From positions 41,190-105,189 of the forward strand of contig NZ_VUOB01000031.1 in NCBI RefSeq assembly GCF_008386585.1: a stretch of 64,000 bases of DNA, in the 5' to 3' direction. This DNA is from Solihabitans fulvus. Its GTDB lineage: Bacteria > Actinomycetota > Actinomycetes > Mycobacteriales > Pseudonocardiaceae. The stretch's first letter is position 1; each line of letters opens with the position of its first letter. Shown here in pieces: positions 16,106-23,117 of this stretch. The notes beneath the pieces were generated by a model. It saw nothing but the letters and a program-made list of their open reading frames with translations, made no database searches and was not told the origin of the DNA. The translations under genes were made by a program, and so were the position numbers.

Positions 16106-16996
16106 ATGTCTGCCGTCGATTCAGCGGTAACCGACCGGTTCATCGAGATCCTGGACCGGTTGGGCGAGAAGTCCATCGAGGACTACTACAACCCGTACCA
16201 GATGTTCGTCTGGCCCGACGAACTGCCGGAGGACATGTTCTGGATGAGCCAGGACCTTGTCTCCGCGCACGGCACCGACCTGGCCGAGGAGCTCGGCCCG
16301 TCCGGCATGAGGTCGCTGTCCAAATGGGAGAGCATCAACTTCTACAGCCTCAACGTGCACGGCATCCGCGAGCTGCTCACCGAGGTCATCTCCCGCATCC
16401 ACATGCCGGGTTTCGAGGTGCCCTCGGACTTCTTCCACCACTTCATCGGTGAGGAGAACGAGCACATGTGGTTCTTCGCCGAGTTCTGCCGGCGCTACGG
16501 GAAGAAGATCTACCAGTCGGGCGCGCCGAAGCTGAGCCGCGTCGAGGACACCGACGTGGAGAACTTCCTGGTGTTCGCGCGGATCCTGCTGTTCGAGGAG
16601 ATGGTTGACCACTACAACCTCGCGATGAGCGAGGACGAGTCCCTGCACGAGACAATCCGCCAGGTCAACCGGATCCACCACCAGGACGAGTCGAGGCACA
16701 TCGCCTTCGGCCGAGAACTAGTGTCGCTGCTGTACGGCACGCTCCGGGACCGGCTCGACGAGGCCCGGCTCCGCGAGATCGAGGGCTACCTGAAGCGCTA
16801 CCTCGTCTACAGCATCCAGTCCTTCTACAACCCCTACGTGTACCGCGACGCCGGCATCGCCGACTCGCTCGGATTCCGCGGCCGGCTGCTCGCCGACGAA
16901 CGCCGGCGGCCGTTCGAGCGCAGGGCGGTCCGCAAACCGTTGTCGTTCCTGGTCAGGACGGGAATCTTCGCCGACGACGTGCTGCCGACGGTGTGA
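16106..16996 (+). CDS. AurF-like di-iron N-oxygenase
   Basis: A 296-residue ferritin-like protein of the AurF family (p-aminobenzoate N-oxygenase type). Candidate carboxylate/His iron ligands are visible in the expected order: KWESINFY, then GEENEHMWFF (ExxH), FEEMVDHYN, and HHQDESRHIAFG (ExxH). Relatives such as AurF and CmlI oxidise amines to hydroxylamines or nitro groups using a peroxo-di-iron centre. It lies 69 bp after the methyltransferase and 37 bp before the amino acid:carrier-protein ligase, so its substrate is probably the carrier-bound amino acid or its product. A role in oxime or hydroxylamine formation is inference. Confidence 0.85.
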   Translation: MSAVDSAVTDRFIEILDRLGEKSIEDYYNPYQMFVWPDELPEDMFWMSQDLVSAHGTDLAEELGPSGMRSLSKWESINFYSLNVHGIRELLTEVISRIHMPGFEVPSDFFHHFIGEENEHMWFFAEFCRRYGKKIYQSGAPKLSRVEDTDVENFLVFARILLFEEMVDHYNLAMSEDESLHETIRQVNRIHHQDESRHIAFGRELVSLLYGTLRDRLDEARLREIEGYLKRYLVYSIQSFYNPYVYRDAGIADSLGFRGRLLADERRRPFERRAVRKPLSFLVRTGIFADDVLPTV

Positions 16997-17033
16997 GCGG
17001 ACCCGCCCCTGGCCCATCCGACCGGAGGAAGCC

Positions 17034-17876
17034 ATGAGCACACCCGATGTCGCCGCCGAACCCGACGGGCTCACGGTCCTGCACCCCGAGGCCGCTGGGC
17101 TGCTTCGCCTACTGGACGGGATCTTCGAGGGTTGGGGCACCGCACGCGGCGCGCTCTCGATGATCATGCCGGCCGTGCTGCCCGCGACGCAGCTAGCGCA
17201 CCTCGACGTCTACGAGAACTTTCCGCACCAGGCTTTCCTGGTCAGCACGCTGGACCTGGCCGGGGACGGCGCGAGCGCGTTCGACGCGGCGGCGGGCTCC
17301 TTCCCCACCGCCGCACTGCGGCCGGCCGCCTTGGCGCTGCCGTCGGCCGCCTGTTATCCCGTCTACCTGCACTACACGGGCGACACGATCCCGCAGGACA
17401 CCACCGTCACCGTGCTGGGGCGCTGCTTCCGCAACGAGGACCACTACAGCGAGCTACGCAGGATCATCGGCTTCCACATGCGCGAGATCGTGGCGATCGG
17501 CAGCAGGGAGCACGTCGAGCAGCACCTCGAACACTTCGGCGAGCTGATCAGCCGGTTCGCCGAGGCGCTCGACCTGCCGCTGCGCAGGGAGGCCGCCACG
17601 GACCCATTCTTCGACGGCGACGGACCGAGGGCGCTGCTGCAACGGCTGGCCCCGGTCAAGCACGAGTTCCTCGTCGGCGAACTCGCCATCTCGTCCGTCA
17701 ACGCGCACCGCAACTTCTTCGGCGAGAAGTGCCGCATCAGCACCGCCGACGGCGACCTCGCCTTCTCCAGCTGCGTCGCCTTCGGGCTCGAACGCTGGCT
17801 GTCCGTGCTGGAGGCCCGCTTCGGCGGCTGGGACGCCGCGGTCGACGCCGTGCTGACGGCCAGCGCCGAACTGTGA
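17034..17876 (+). CDS. Amino acid:[carrier protein] ligase (class II aaRS homologue)
   Basis: A 280-residue homologue of the catalytic core of atypical seryl-tRNA synthetases with no tRNA-binding domain. Motif 2 reads CFRNEDHYSELRR (from C131) followed by FHMREIVAIG. Motif 3 includes SSCVAFGLERW (C247). Cys107, Glu151 and Cys247 are spaced like the Cys/Glu/Cys zinc ligands of characterised amino acid:carrier-protein ligases, whose zinc binds the substrate amino group. Those enzymes adenylate small amino acids such as glycine or alanine and load them on a phosphopantetheine carrier. The next gene (64 bp) is just such a carrier protein, which supports the call strongly. RBS GGAGGAAG. Confidence 0.88.
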   Translation: MSTPDVAAEPDGLTVLHPEAAGLLRLLDGIFEGWGTARGALSMIMPAVLPATQLAHLDVYENFPHQAFLVSTLDLAGDGASAFDAAAGSFPTAALRPAALALPSAACYPVYLHYTGDTIPQDTTVTVLGRCFRNEDHYSELRRIIGFHMREIVAIGSREHVEQHLEHFGELISRFAEALDLPLRREAATDPFFDGDGPRALLQRLAPVKHEFLVGELAISSVNAHRNFFGEKCRISTADGDLAFSSCVAFGLERWLSVLEARFGGWDAAVDAVLTASAEL

Positions 17877-17939
17877 CACGGCCGCCGGGCCACCGACTCC
17901 GCCGAGACCAAGCGCAACTATCCGAGGAGGAGCTGCAAC

Positions 17940-18179
17940 GTGACGAGCAGACTTGACCCCGTCAGGGAATGGATCCTCGCCAGACATCCGGAGCTCGACG
18001 ACCTCGACTCCCACCTCGACCTCATCGAGAACCGGCTCATCGACTCCCTGACGTTCATCGAGTTCGTCTTCCTGATCGAACAGCACAGCGGCGAGTCCAT
18101 TCCCATGGACACCATCCAGGTCGACGACTTCAGGACGCTGAACAGCATCGGGAAGCGGTACTTCCAGCTGACCGACTAG
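17940..18179 (+). CDS. Acyl carrier protein (aminoacyl carrier partner of the ligase)
   Basis: A 79-residue four-helix carrier protein with the 4'-phosphopantetheine attachment motif IDSLTFIEF (Ser about residue 36) after the acidic ENRL turn. The protein is strongly acidic, as expected. The GTG start follows GAGGAGGAG. It is the last gene of the copper-type operon 14984-18179 and is followed by a perfect 15-bp hairpin. The carrier would hold the amino acid activated by the upstream ligase while the N-oxygenase or methyltransferase acts. No phosphopantetheinyl transferase is in the window. Confidence 0.88.
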   Translation: MTSRLDPVREWILARHPELDDLDSHLDLIENRLIDSLTFIEFVFLIEQHSGESIPMDTIQVDDFRTLNSIGKRYFQLTD

Positions 18180-18195
18180 CCTCGCGCGGTCTAGT

Positions 18196-18231
18196 GGGTG
18201 GTGGCGGGCGGAGACACGCCCGCCACCACCC
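18196..18231. terminator. Hairpin terminator between convergent operons
   Basis: A perfect 15-bp stem (GGGTGGTGGCGGGCG / CGCCCGCCACCACCC) with a 6-nt loop. It lies 16 bp after the carrier-protein stop and 10 bp from the end of the convergent DinB-type gene, so it can serve both. No T tract is present. Confidence 0.75.
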
Positions 18232-18241
18232 GTCGCCGTGC

Positions 18242-18898
18242 TCAGCCGTAGATCACCAGCTCGGCGGTCCGCACGCCGGCCAGCAGGTACCGCGCGGGAT
18301 CGGCGGGACGGCCGGTGTACAGCCGAATGAGCGTCGGCAGGTCGGTGATCAGCTCGACCGACGACCGTCCACAGTCGACACCACCGAGCTCGAAGTGCCG
18401 GTCGGGGAGGACCACGTGCACCGCAGGCTTCTTCTTCACCCGGTCGGACAGCGCGAGGATCGCCAGCGCCTCCTCGACACCCGCGCTCCCGTACGGGTCG
18501 GGCAGGCCGAGCGCGTCCCGCACGTCCCCACCGTGCACCCACTCGCCCAACGCGATGATGTCCAGGTCTCCGCCCGCGGCGGCGATCGCGGGCGCCGCAG
18601 CGGTGTAGCCGCTGGCGAGTTCGGCCAGGACGCGCGACACCGGCCAGTGCCGTCGGTCGAGCACGTCCTGCTGGTTGCGTTCCGGACTGAAGTCGTGCAG
18701 CTGGTCGGTCGCGATGCGGCTCAGCGCGGCGCCGCAGTGCGCGAGGACGTCGCGCACCGACCAGCCGCAGCACGAGGTGAGGCGCTCGAAGTCCGTCTCG
18801 GGGATGTCCAGCAACAGCGGCAGCAAGCTGTCCCGCTCGGCGACCAGCAACCGGTTGGCCGCGTCGGGATCTCTGGAAAACTCAGCCAGGTCGACCAT
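18242..18898 (-). CDS. DinB-like mycothiol-dependent enzyme (maleylpyruvate isomerase family)
   Basis: A 218-residue member of the mycothiol-dependent maleylpyruvate isomerase / DinB family. It has the N-terminal four-helix bundle with TSCCGWSVRDVLAHCG, including the family's W-x-V-x-D-x-x-x-H metal-ligand pattern. GEWVHGGDVRDALGLP supplies the further Glu/His ligands near residue 120. Members use mycothiol as cofactor or transfer it to substrates; LmbV of lincomycin biosynthesis is a DinB-like protein of this kind. The ATG at 18898 has GGAGA upstream, while the in-frame GTG at 18904 is too close to it. It is co-transcribed with the CopZ-like gene 40 bp upstream, hence copper-controlled. A thiol-transfer step in the neighbouring pathway is my inference. 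Confidence 0.8.
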   Translation of the reverse strand: MVDLAEFSRDPDAANRLLVAERDSLLPLLLDIPETDFERLTSCCGWSVRDVLAHCGAALSRIATDQLHDFSPERNQQDVLDRRHWPVSRVLAELASGYTAAAPAIAAAGGDLDIIALGEWVHGGDVRDALGLPDPYGSAGVEEALAILALSDRVKKKPAVHVVLPDRHFELGGVDCGRSSVELITDLPTLIRLYTGRPADPARYLLAGVRTAELVIYG

Positions 18899-18938
18899 GC
18901 CCACGTCTCCACATGTGGTTTCCCCTACCGTCGCCCGG

Positions 18939-19142
18939 TCACGCGATCTCGTAGCCCGCGCCCTGCACGGCCGCGCGGACCGCCGAGGGGTCCACCGTGT
19001 CCTCGGCGGTCACGGTGACCTCGCCGGTGGAGATGTCGACGTCCACGTCGCGCACGCCGGACACGCTCTCGACCGCGGTCGTCACCTTGTTCATGCAGCC
19101 GCTGCACGTCATGCCCTTGACGGCGTAGGTGGTCGTGCTCAT
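18939..19142 (-). CDS. Second CopZ-like copper chaperone (HMA domain)
   Basis: A 67-residue HMA domain with GMTCSGC at residues 10-16. It is similar in length to, but clearly different in sequence from, the 6440-6649 chaperone, so it is not a recent duplicate. It is the first gene of a minus-strand operon with the mycothiol-type enzyme, reading away from the operator at 19205-19219. It may deliver copper to, or remove it from, the pathway product. That role is speculative; binding of Cu(I) through the two cysteines is expected. Confidence 0.88.
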   Translation of the reverse strand: MSTTTYAVKGMTCSGCMNKVTTAVESVSGVRDVDVDISTGEVTVTAEDTVDPSAVRAAVQGAGYEIA

Positions 19143-19204
19143 CGCCCTCTGCTCCCCTCACGTCCGCTGGCCGGGTGTCGGCCGCAGTCCGCCCAATAAA
19201 CCAC

Positions 19205-19219
19205 ACCCCCGTACGGTAT
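19205..19219. promoter_or_regulatory. CsoR-type operator shared by divergent genes
   Basis: ACCCCCGTACGGTAT with a perfect core CCGTACGG (19209-19216). It lies in the 99-bp gap between the divergent chaperone gene (19142) and the methyltransferase gene (19242), and so may control both. Confidence 0.65.
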
Positions 19220-19241
19220 CCATCCAAAGGAAAGGTCAGTC

Positions 19242-20078
19242 ATGGAAGCAGTCTCGTACACGGCACAGTGGACCGCCGCCGCCCGCGCCCTCGAGTCGGA
19301 GCGCCAGGACCGCCTGTTCGACGACCCGTACGCGCGCACCTTGGCCGGCACCGAGGGCTTCTCCTTGCTGGACCGCTACGTCGGCGCCGGCACGCTGACG
19401 TTCCTCGCCATCCGGACCAACTACATCGACGGCAAGGCGCTGCGCCTCGCCCACGAGCGCGCCATCCGCCAGGTCGTCTTCGTGGCCGCCGGGATGGACA
19501 CCAGGGCGTACCGACTTCCCTGGCCCGACACGATGACCGTCTTCGAACTCGACCGTCCCGCGCTGCTCGACGCCAAGGCGGAGCTGCTCGCGGCGAGCGG
19601 GGACCCCGGTCGCTGCGACCGGCGGGCCGTCCCCGTCGACCTCGCCGGCGAGTGGGCCGACGACCTCCGCGCGGCCGGGATGCGGCCCGACCAGCCGACG
19701 CTCTGGGTGATGGAGGGACTGCTGTTCTTCCTGCCGGAACAGGCCGTGTGCCGGCTCCTCGCCACCATGCGCGCCCTGTCGACGGCCGACAGCGTCCTGA
19801 TCGGCGACGTCGCCAGCCGCGCGTCGCTGACCAACCCGCTCGCCGGCAAGTTCCTGCGCGCCCTCGCGGCGGACGGCGCGCCGTGGCAGTTCGGCACCGA
19901 CGACCCCGCAGGGTTCCTGGCCGACTGCGGCTGGGCGGTGACCGACCTCAAGCAGCCCGGCGAGGAGGGCGCCGCCTTCGGCCGCTGGCCCTACCCCGTG
20001 CCGCCGTCCGAGGTGCCCAACGTGCCGCGGTCCTTCCTGTTCACGGCCGACCCCTCGGCCGGTCGCGATTCGGCCTGA
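19242..20078 (+). CDS. LCM/TIGR00027-type SAM-dependent methyltransferase
   Basis: A 278-residue methyltransferase of the leucine-carboxyl-methyltransferase-like family that is expanded in actinomycetes. The N-terminus (SYTAQWTAAARALESERQDRLFDDPYA) and the motif-I region VVFVAAGMDTRAYRLPW (about residue 80), then FELDRP and MEGLLFFL, are characteristic. Such enzymes often methylate carboxylates or hydroxyls of small molecules. It begins 23 bp after the CsoR-type operator (AAAGGAAAGG in the leader), so it is probably copper-induced and a candidate tailoring enzyme of the pathway. Confidence 0.82.
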   Translation: MEAVSYTAQWTAAARALESERQDRLFDDPYARTLAGTEGFSLLDRYVGAGTLTFLAIRTNYIDGKALRLAHERAIRQVVFVAAGMDTRAYRLPWPDTMTVFELDRPALLDAKAELLAASGDPGRCDRRAVPVDLAGEWADDLRAAGMRPDQPTLWVMEGLLFFLPEQAVCRLLATMRALSTADSVLIGDVASRASLTNPLAGKFLRALAADGAPWQFGTDDPAGFLADCGWAVTDLKQPGEEGAAFGRWPYPVPPSEVPNVPRSFLFTADPSAGRDSA

Positions 20079-20139
20079 CGCGGCGGCCCGGGGAGTATCG
20101 GGAACGCGCTGACCGAGCCGGCCGCGATAGCCTGCCGCC

Positions 20140-20913
20140 GTGACGCCGACGACGCAGCTCGCCAGAATGGTCGCGTTCGAACTGGAGTTCGCCCGCCGCC
20201 AGGCGACCAGGGTGTTGGCCGTGCCGGGCGGCTTCGCCGTGCGCCACGCGGACTTTCCCGTGTCGCACAACAACAACCGGCTGCTCGTCACCTCGGCCGC
20301 CGACCCGGCCGAGCTGCTCGACGCGGCGGACAGCGTGCTGTCGGACGTGCCGCACCGCATGGTCACCGTCTACGACGACGACCTCGGCGCGGCGTTCGCG
20401 GGCGCCGCCGTGGCCGCCGGCTACGAGCACATCCCGCTCGTGGCGATGGCCCACGCCGGCGACGACCCGCCGGCGCCCGCCGTGCCGGTCGAGGCCCTCG
20501 ACCTGGCCACGCTGATCCCGTCGCTGCGTCGCGACTGGCGGCTCGCGCTGCCCACCGTCCCCGAGGACACGATCGACCAGCTCGCGCGGCGGGTCGCCGT
20601 CCGGCTGACCGGCGCCGACGAGGTCCGGTTCCTCGGCGTGGTCGGCGATTCCGGTCACGTGCTGGCCAGGACCGACCTGTACCTCGAGGACGGCATCGGC
20701 CAGATCGAAAACGTCATGACCTCGCCGGAGCATCGCGGCCAGGGTTACGGCCGCGCGGTCGTGCGCGAGGCACTGCGCCGGGCGCGCGCCGCCGGGTGCG
20801 AGCTGATCTACCTGGTCGCCGACGAGTCGGACTGGCCGGCGCAGTGGTACGGCCGCCTCGGCTTCTCGACCGTCGGACGGGTGCACGAGTTCATTCGGGA
20901 GCCGGCCGTGTAG
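20140..20913 (+). CDS. GNAT family N-acetyltransferase
   Basis: A 257-residue protein with a C-terminal GNAT domain (about 150-250). The acetyl-CoA loop reads MTSPEHRGQGYGRAVV (R/Q-x-x-G-x-G/A), followed by the typical WPAQWYGRLGFSTVGR. The N-terminal ~140 residues form a degenerate second GNAT-like unit, as in two-domain acetyltransferases. Start GTG at 20140. It follows the methyltransferase by 61 bp and may be co-transcribed. The substrate is unknown. Confidence 0.82.
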   Translation: MTPTTQLARMVAFELEFARRQATRVLAVPGGFAVRHADFPVSHNNNRLLVTSAADPAELLDAADSVLSDVPHRMVTVYDDDLGAAFAGAAVAAGYEHIPLVAMAHAGDDPPAPAVPVEALDLATLIPSLRRDWRLALPTVPEDTIDQLARRVAVRLTGADEVRFLGVVGDSGHVLARTDLYLEDGIGQIENVMTSPEHRGQGYGRAVVREALRRARAAGCELIYLVADESDWPAQWYGRLGFSTVGRVHEFIREPAV

Positions 20914-20952
20914 CCGCGCGGTCGGTTGGCGACGAGGCCACCCGGCGGCGGA

Positions 20953-22695
20953 TCAGTGGTTGCCGCTGTAGTTGTCCGGCCCCACCACGTCGACGGCCCG
21001 GTGGGCGGCCGCGTCAACCCACTGCTCGACGTCCGGGTCCACGCCGAGGTTGATGTAGAGCGCCAGCGCGTGGATCAGGTACCGGTGGTTGTTGGTGACG
21101 TACCCCGCCTGCGTGGCGCGGCTGATGTCCTCGTTGTCGTTGCAGATCTGGGAGCCTGGGCCGTCCTTCGGGCACCAGATGCCCCACGCGTTGGAGTAGG
21201 CCTGCTTGAGCTGGTCGTGCGCGGAGGCCGCGGTCTGCGTGTCCGCCAGCGGCGCGACCACCACCGACACCAGGATCTTGTTGGCCTCGTCGATGTACTC
21301 CCCCGAGATCTCGCTCCCGCAGTTGACGCTGCGCAGGACGCTCTGCACGCTGTCGGACTCGAACTCGTTGACGCAGTTGTGCACGCCGCTGCCGCGCAAC
21401 GTGTAGCGGACGTTCTTCGAGTCGGTGAACGACTCCGGGAGCTGCGCCGCGGCCGTCAGCGGGGTGCGGTCGGCGGTCTCCCGATCCAGGCTGGCCGGGT
21501 CAAAGGTCGGGGTGGTCGGCCGGGCCGCCCGCGTCGTCGGCGTCGTCGGCGGCGCGGAGGGCTCCCGCGTGGTGGACCGCACGACCGGATCGTAGGTCTG
21601 TCCGACGGCCGGCTGCTGTGCCTCGGTCGACGAACCCGAGCGGAACGGCCCCAGGTGCCACGGCACGAGCACCATCACCAACAGCGCCACACACACGACC
21701 GCGGCCACCGCTCCCCACGCCGCCAGGTGCTTGTTCCCGGCGGCCCTCGGCGGCGGTCCGCCAATCGGTGGCGGCATGGAGTACTGGATCGGCGGCGCGT
21801 CGGCAGGCGTCGACGGCGTGGCAACGAGCGTCGGCGGCGGCGCGGCGAGCATCGACGGCGTGGCGACGAGCGGCGGCGGCGAGTCGAGCAGGGCCCGCGC
21901 CTCCTGGATGGTCGGGCGCCGGTCCGGGTCCTTGTCCAGCAGCTTCGTGATCAGCGGGGCGAGGGCACCCGCCTGGCTCGGCGGCGCGGCCTGCTCGAAC
22001 AGGACCGCGTGCAGCGTCGCGACGGGGTTGTCGCGGCGGAACGGCGAGACGCCTTCGACGGCGTGGTACAGCGTCACCCCGAGCGAGTAGAGATCGCACG
22101 GCGGGCCGCCGTGCTCGCCCCTCGCCCGCTCCGGCGCGACGTACTCCATCGAGCCGATGAACGCCCCGGTGACGGTGATCGCGGTGTCGGACTGGTGCAC
22201 GGCGATGCCGAAGTCGGCCAGCAGCACATCCCCGTTGTCGGCGAGCAACACGTTGGCCGGCTTGACATCCCGGTGCACGATCCCGGCGTCGTGGGCCGCG
22301 CCGAGCGCGGTCAGCAGCGCCGCCGCGATCCGCGCCGCGGCGTCACCGGGCAGCGGCCCGTGCTCGCCGACCTGCTGGGCCAGGGAGCGTCCCGTGACGA
22401 ACTGCATGACGATCCACGGGGCCTCGTCCTCGATCACAACGTCGTACACCGTCACGATGTTGGGATGGTCGCGCAGCCGCACCGCGTTGCGGGCCTCCCG
22501 CTTCGCGCGGGACAGCCGCTCCTCCTGCTCAGCGTCGGAGACGGCGGGCGGCAGCCAGACCTCCTTGACCGCGACGTCGATGTCCAGGTCCTCGTCGTGG
22601 GCGTGCCACACCTGGCCGAACCCGCCGGACCCCACGGTCTCGATGAGCCGATACCGGCCGCCCACCACTCGACCCGGCTGTGTGTTGCGCGCCAT
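20953..22695 (-). CDS. Membrane Ser/Thr protein kinase
   Basis: A 580-residue receptor-type kinase. The kinase domain spans about 12-270 with GSGGFG (22-27), K44, HRDVKPANV (140-148) and DFG (160-162). A Pro-rich juxtamembrane segment is followed by one transmembrane helix (about 323-345). The extracytoplasmic C-terminal domain of ~200 residues contains cysteines (HNCVNEF, VNCGSE, IWCPKDG, QICNDNE) that could form disulfides. There are no PASTA repeats, so the ligand is not peptidoglycan by that route. Start ATG at 22695. The gene stands alone and faces the GNAT gene. Confidence 0.92.
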   Translation of the reverse strand: MARNTQPGRVVGGRYRLIETVGSGGFGQVWHAHDEDLDIDVAVKEVWLPPAVSDAEQEERLSRAKREARNAVRLRDHPNIVTVYDVVIEDEAPWIVMQFVTGRSLAQQVGEHGPLPGDAAARIAAALLTALGAAHDAGIVHRDVKPANVLLADNGDVLLADFGIAVHQSDTAITVTGAFIGSMEYVAPERARGEHGGPPCDLYSLGVTLYHAVEGVSPFRRDNPVATLHAVLFEQAAPPSQAGALAPLITKLLDKDPDRRPTIQEARALLDSPPPLVATPSMLAAPPPTLVATPSTPADAPPIQYSMPPPIGGPPPRAAGNKHLAAWGAVAAVVCVALLVMVLVPWHLGPFRSGSSTEAQQPAVGQTYDPVVRSTTREPSAPPTTPTTRAARPTTPTFDPASLDRETADRTPLTAAAQLPESFTDSKNVRYTLRGSGVHNCVNEFESDSVQSVLRSVNCGSEISGEYIDEANKILVSVVVAPLADTQTAASAHDQLKQAYSNAWGIWCPKDGPGSQICNDNEDISRATQAGYVTNNHRYLIHALALYINLGVDPDVEQWVDAAAHRAVDVVGPDNYSGNH

Positions 22696-22851
22696 CGTCC
22701 CCTCGCCGTTCTGGGCCCGACAGACGCCTGCTCGAACGGGCTGAGGCTACGAGGGTAGCGACGGCCGATGAAATTCCGATGACATCGCCCGGCCGACCGG
22801 CCGGCACCGCCGCAACGGCGTCCCGTTCCGGCCTCCCGGCGGTCGCCCGGC

Positions 22852-23052
22852 TCAGCGCACGAGCTCCTCGGCGAGCAGGTCGAGCAGCAGCCCGTCGCGC
22901 CACACCCCGGACTGGTCCCGCGAGTACTTCCACAGCACACCAACGGGTTTGAAGCCGACCTTGCGGTAGCAGGCGATCGCGGCCAGGTTCGCCGCCTCGG
23001 GGTCGATCACGAGCCGGTGGAACCCGTGGTCCGCGCAGCTCGACTGGCGTCG
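22852..23052 (-). pseudogene. C-terminal remnant of a GNAT (AAC(6')-like) acetyltransferase
   Basis: One minus-strand frame ends at 22852 and is open only back to about 23052, where a stop occurs. It encodes a recognisable GNAT tail: HRLVIDPEAANLAAIACYRK, then VGFKPVGVLWKYSRD...DGLLLDLLAEELV. The acetyl-CoA loop and the N-terminal half are missing and there is no start codon or RBS. This is typical of the end of aminoglycoside 6'-N-acetyltransferase-like proteins. It is therefore a decayed fragment between the kinase and the luciferase-like gene. No repeat or element that could have truncated it is visible. Confidence 0.6.
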
Positions 23053-23117
23053 TCACGCGCACATCATGACACCGCGAAGCGCCGGGCGAACCTCGGTTTC
23101 GAGCAGGCGAGACCGCC

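Noticed and set aside
18917..18932. Another copper operator (TTTCCCCTACCGTCGC) between the chaperone and DinB-type genes
   Set aside because: Only one C-tract arm is present and no G-tract arm, so it does not meet the pattern of the seven listed sites.
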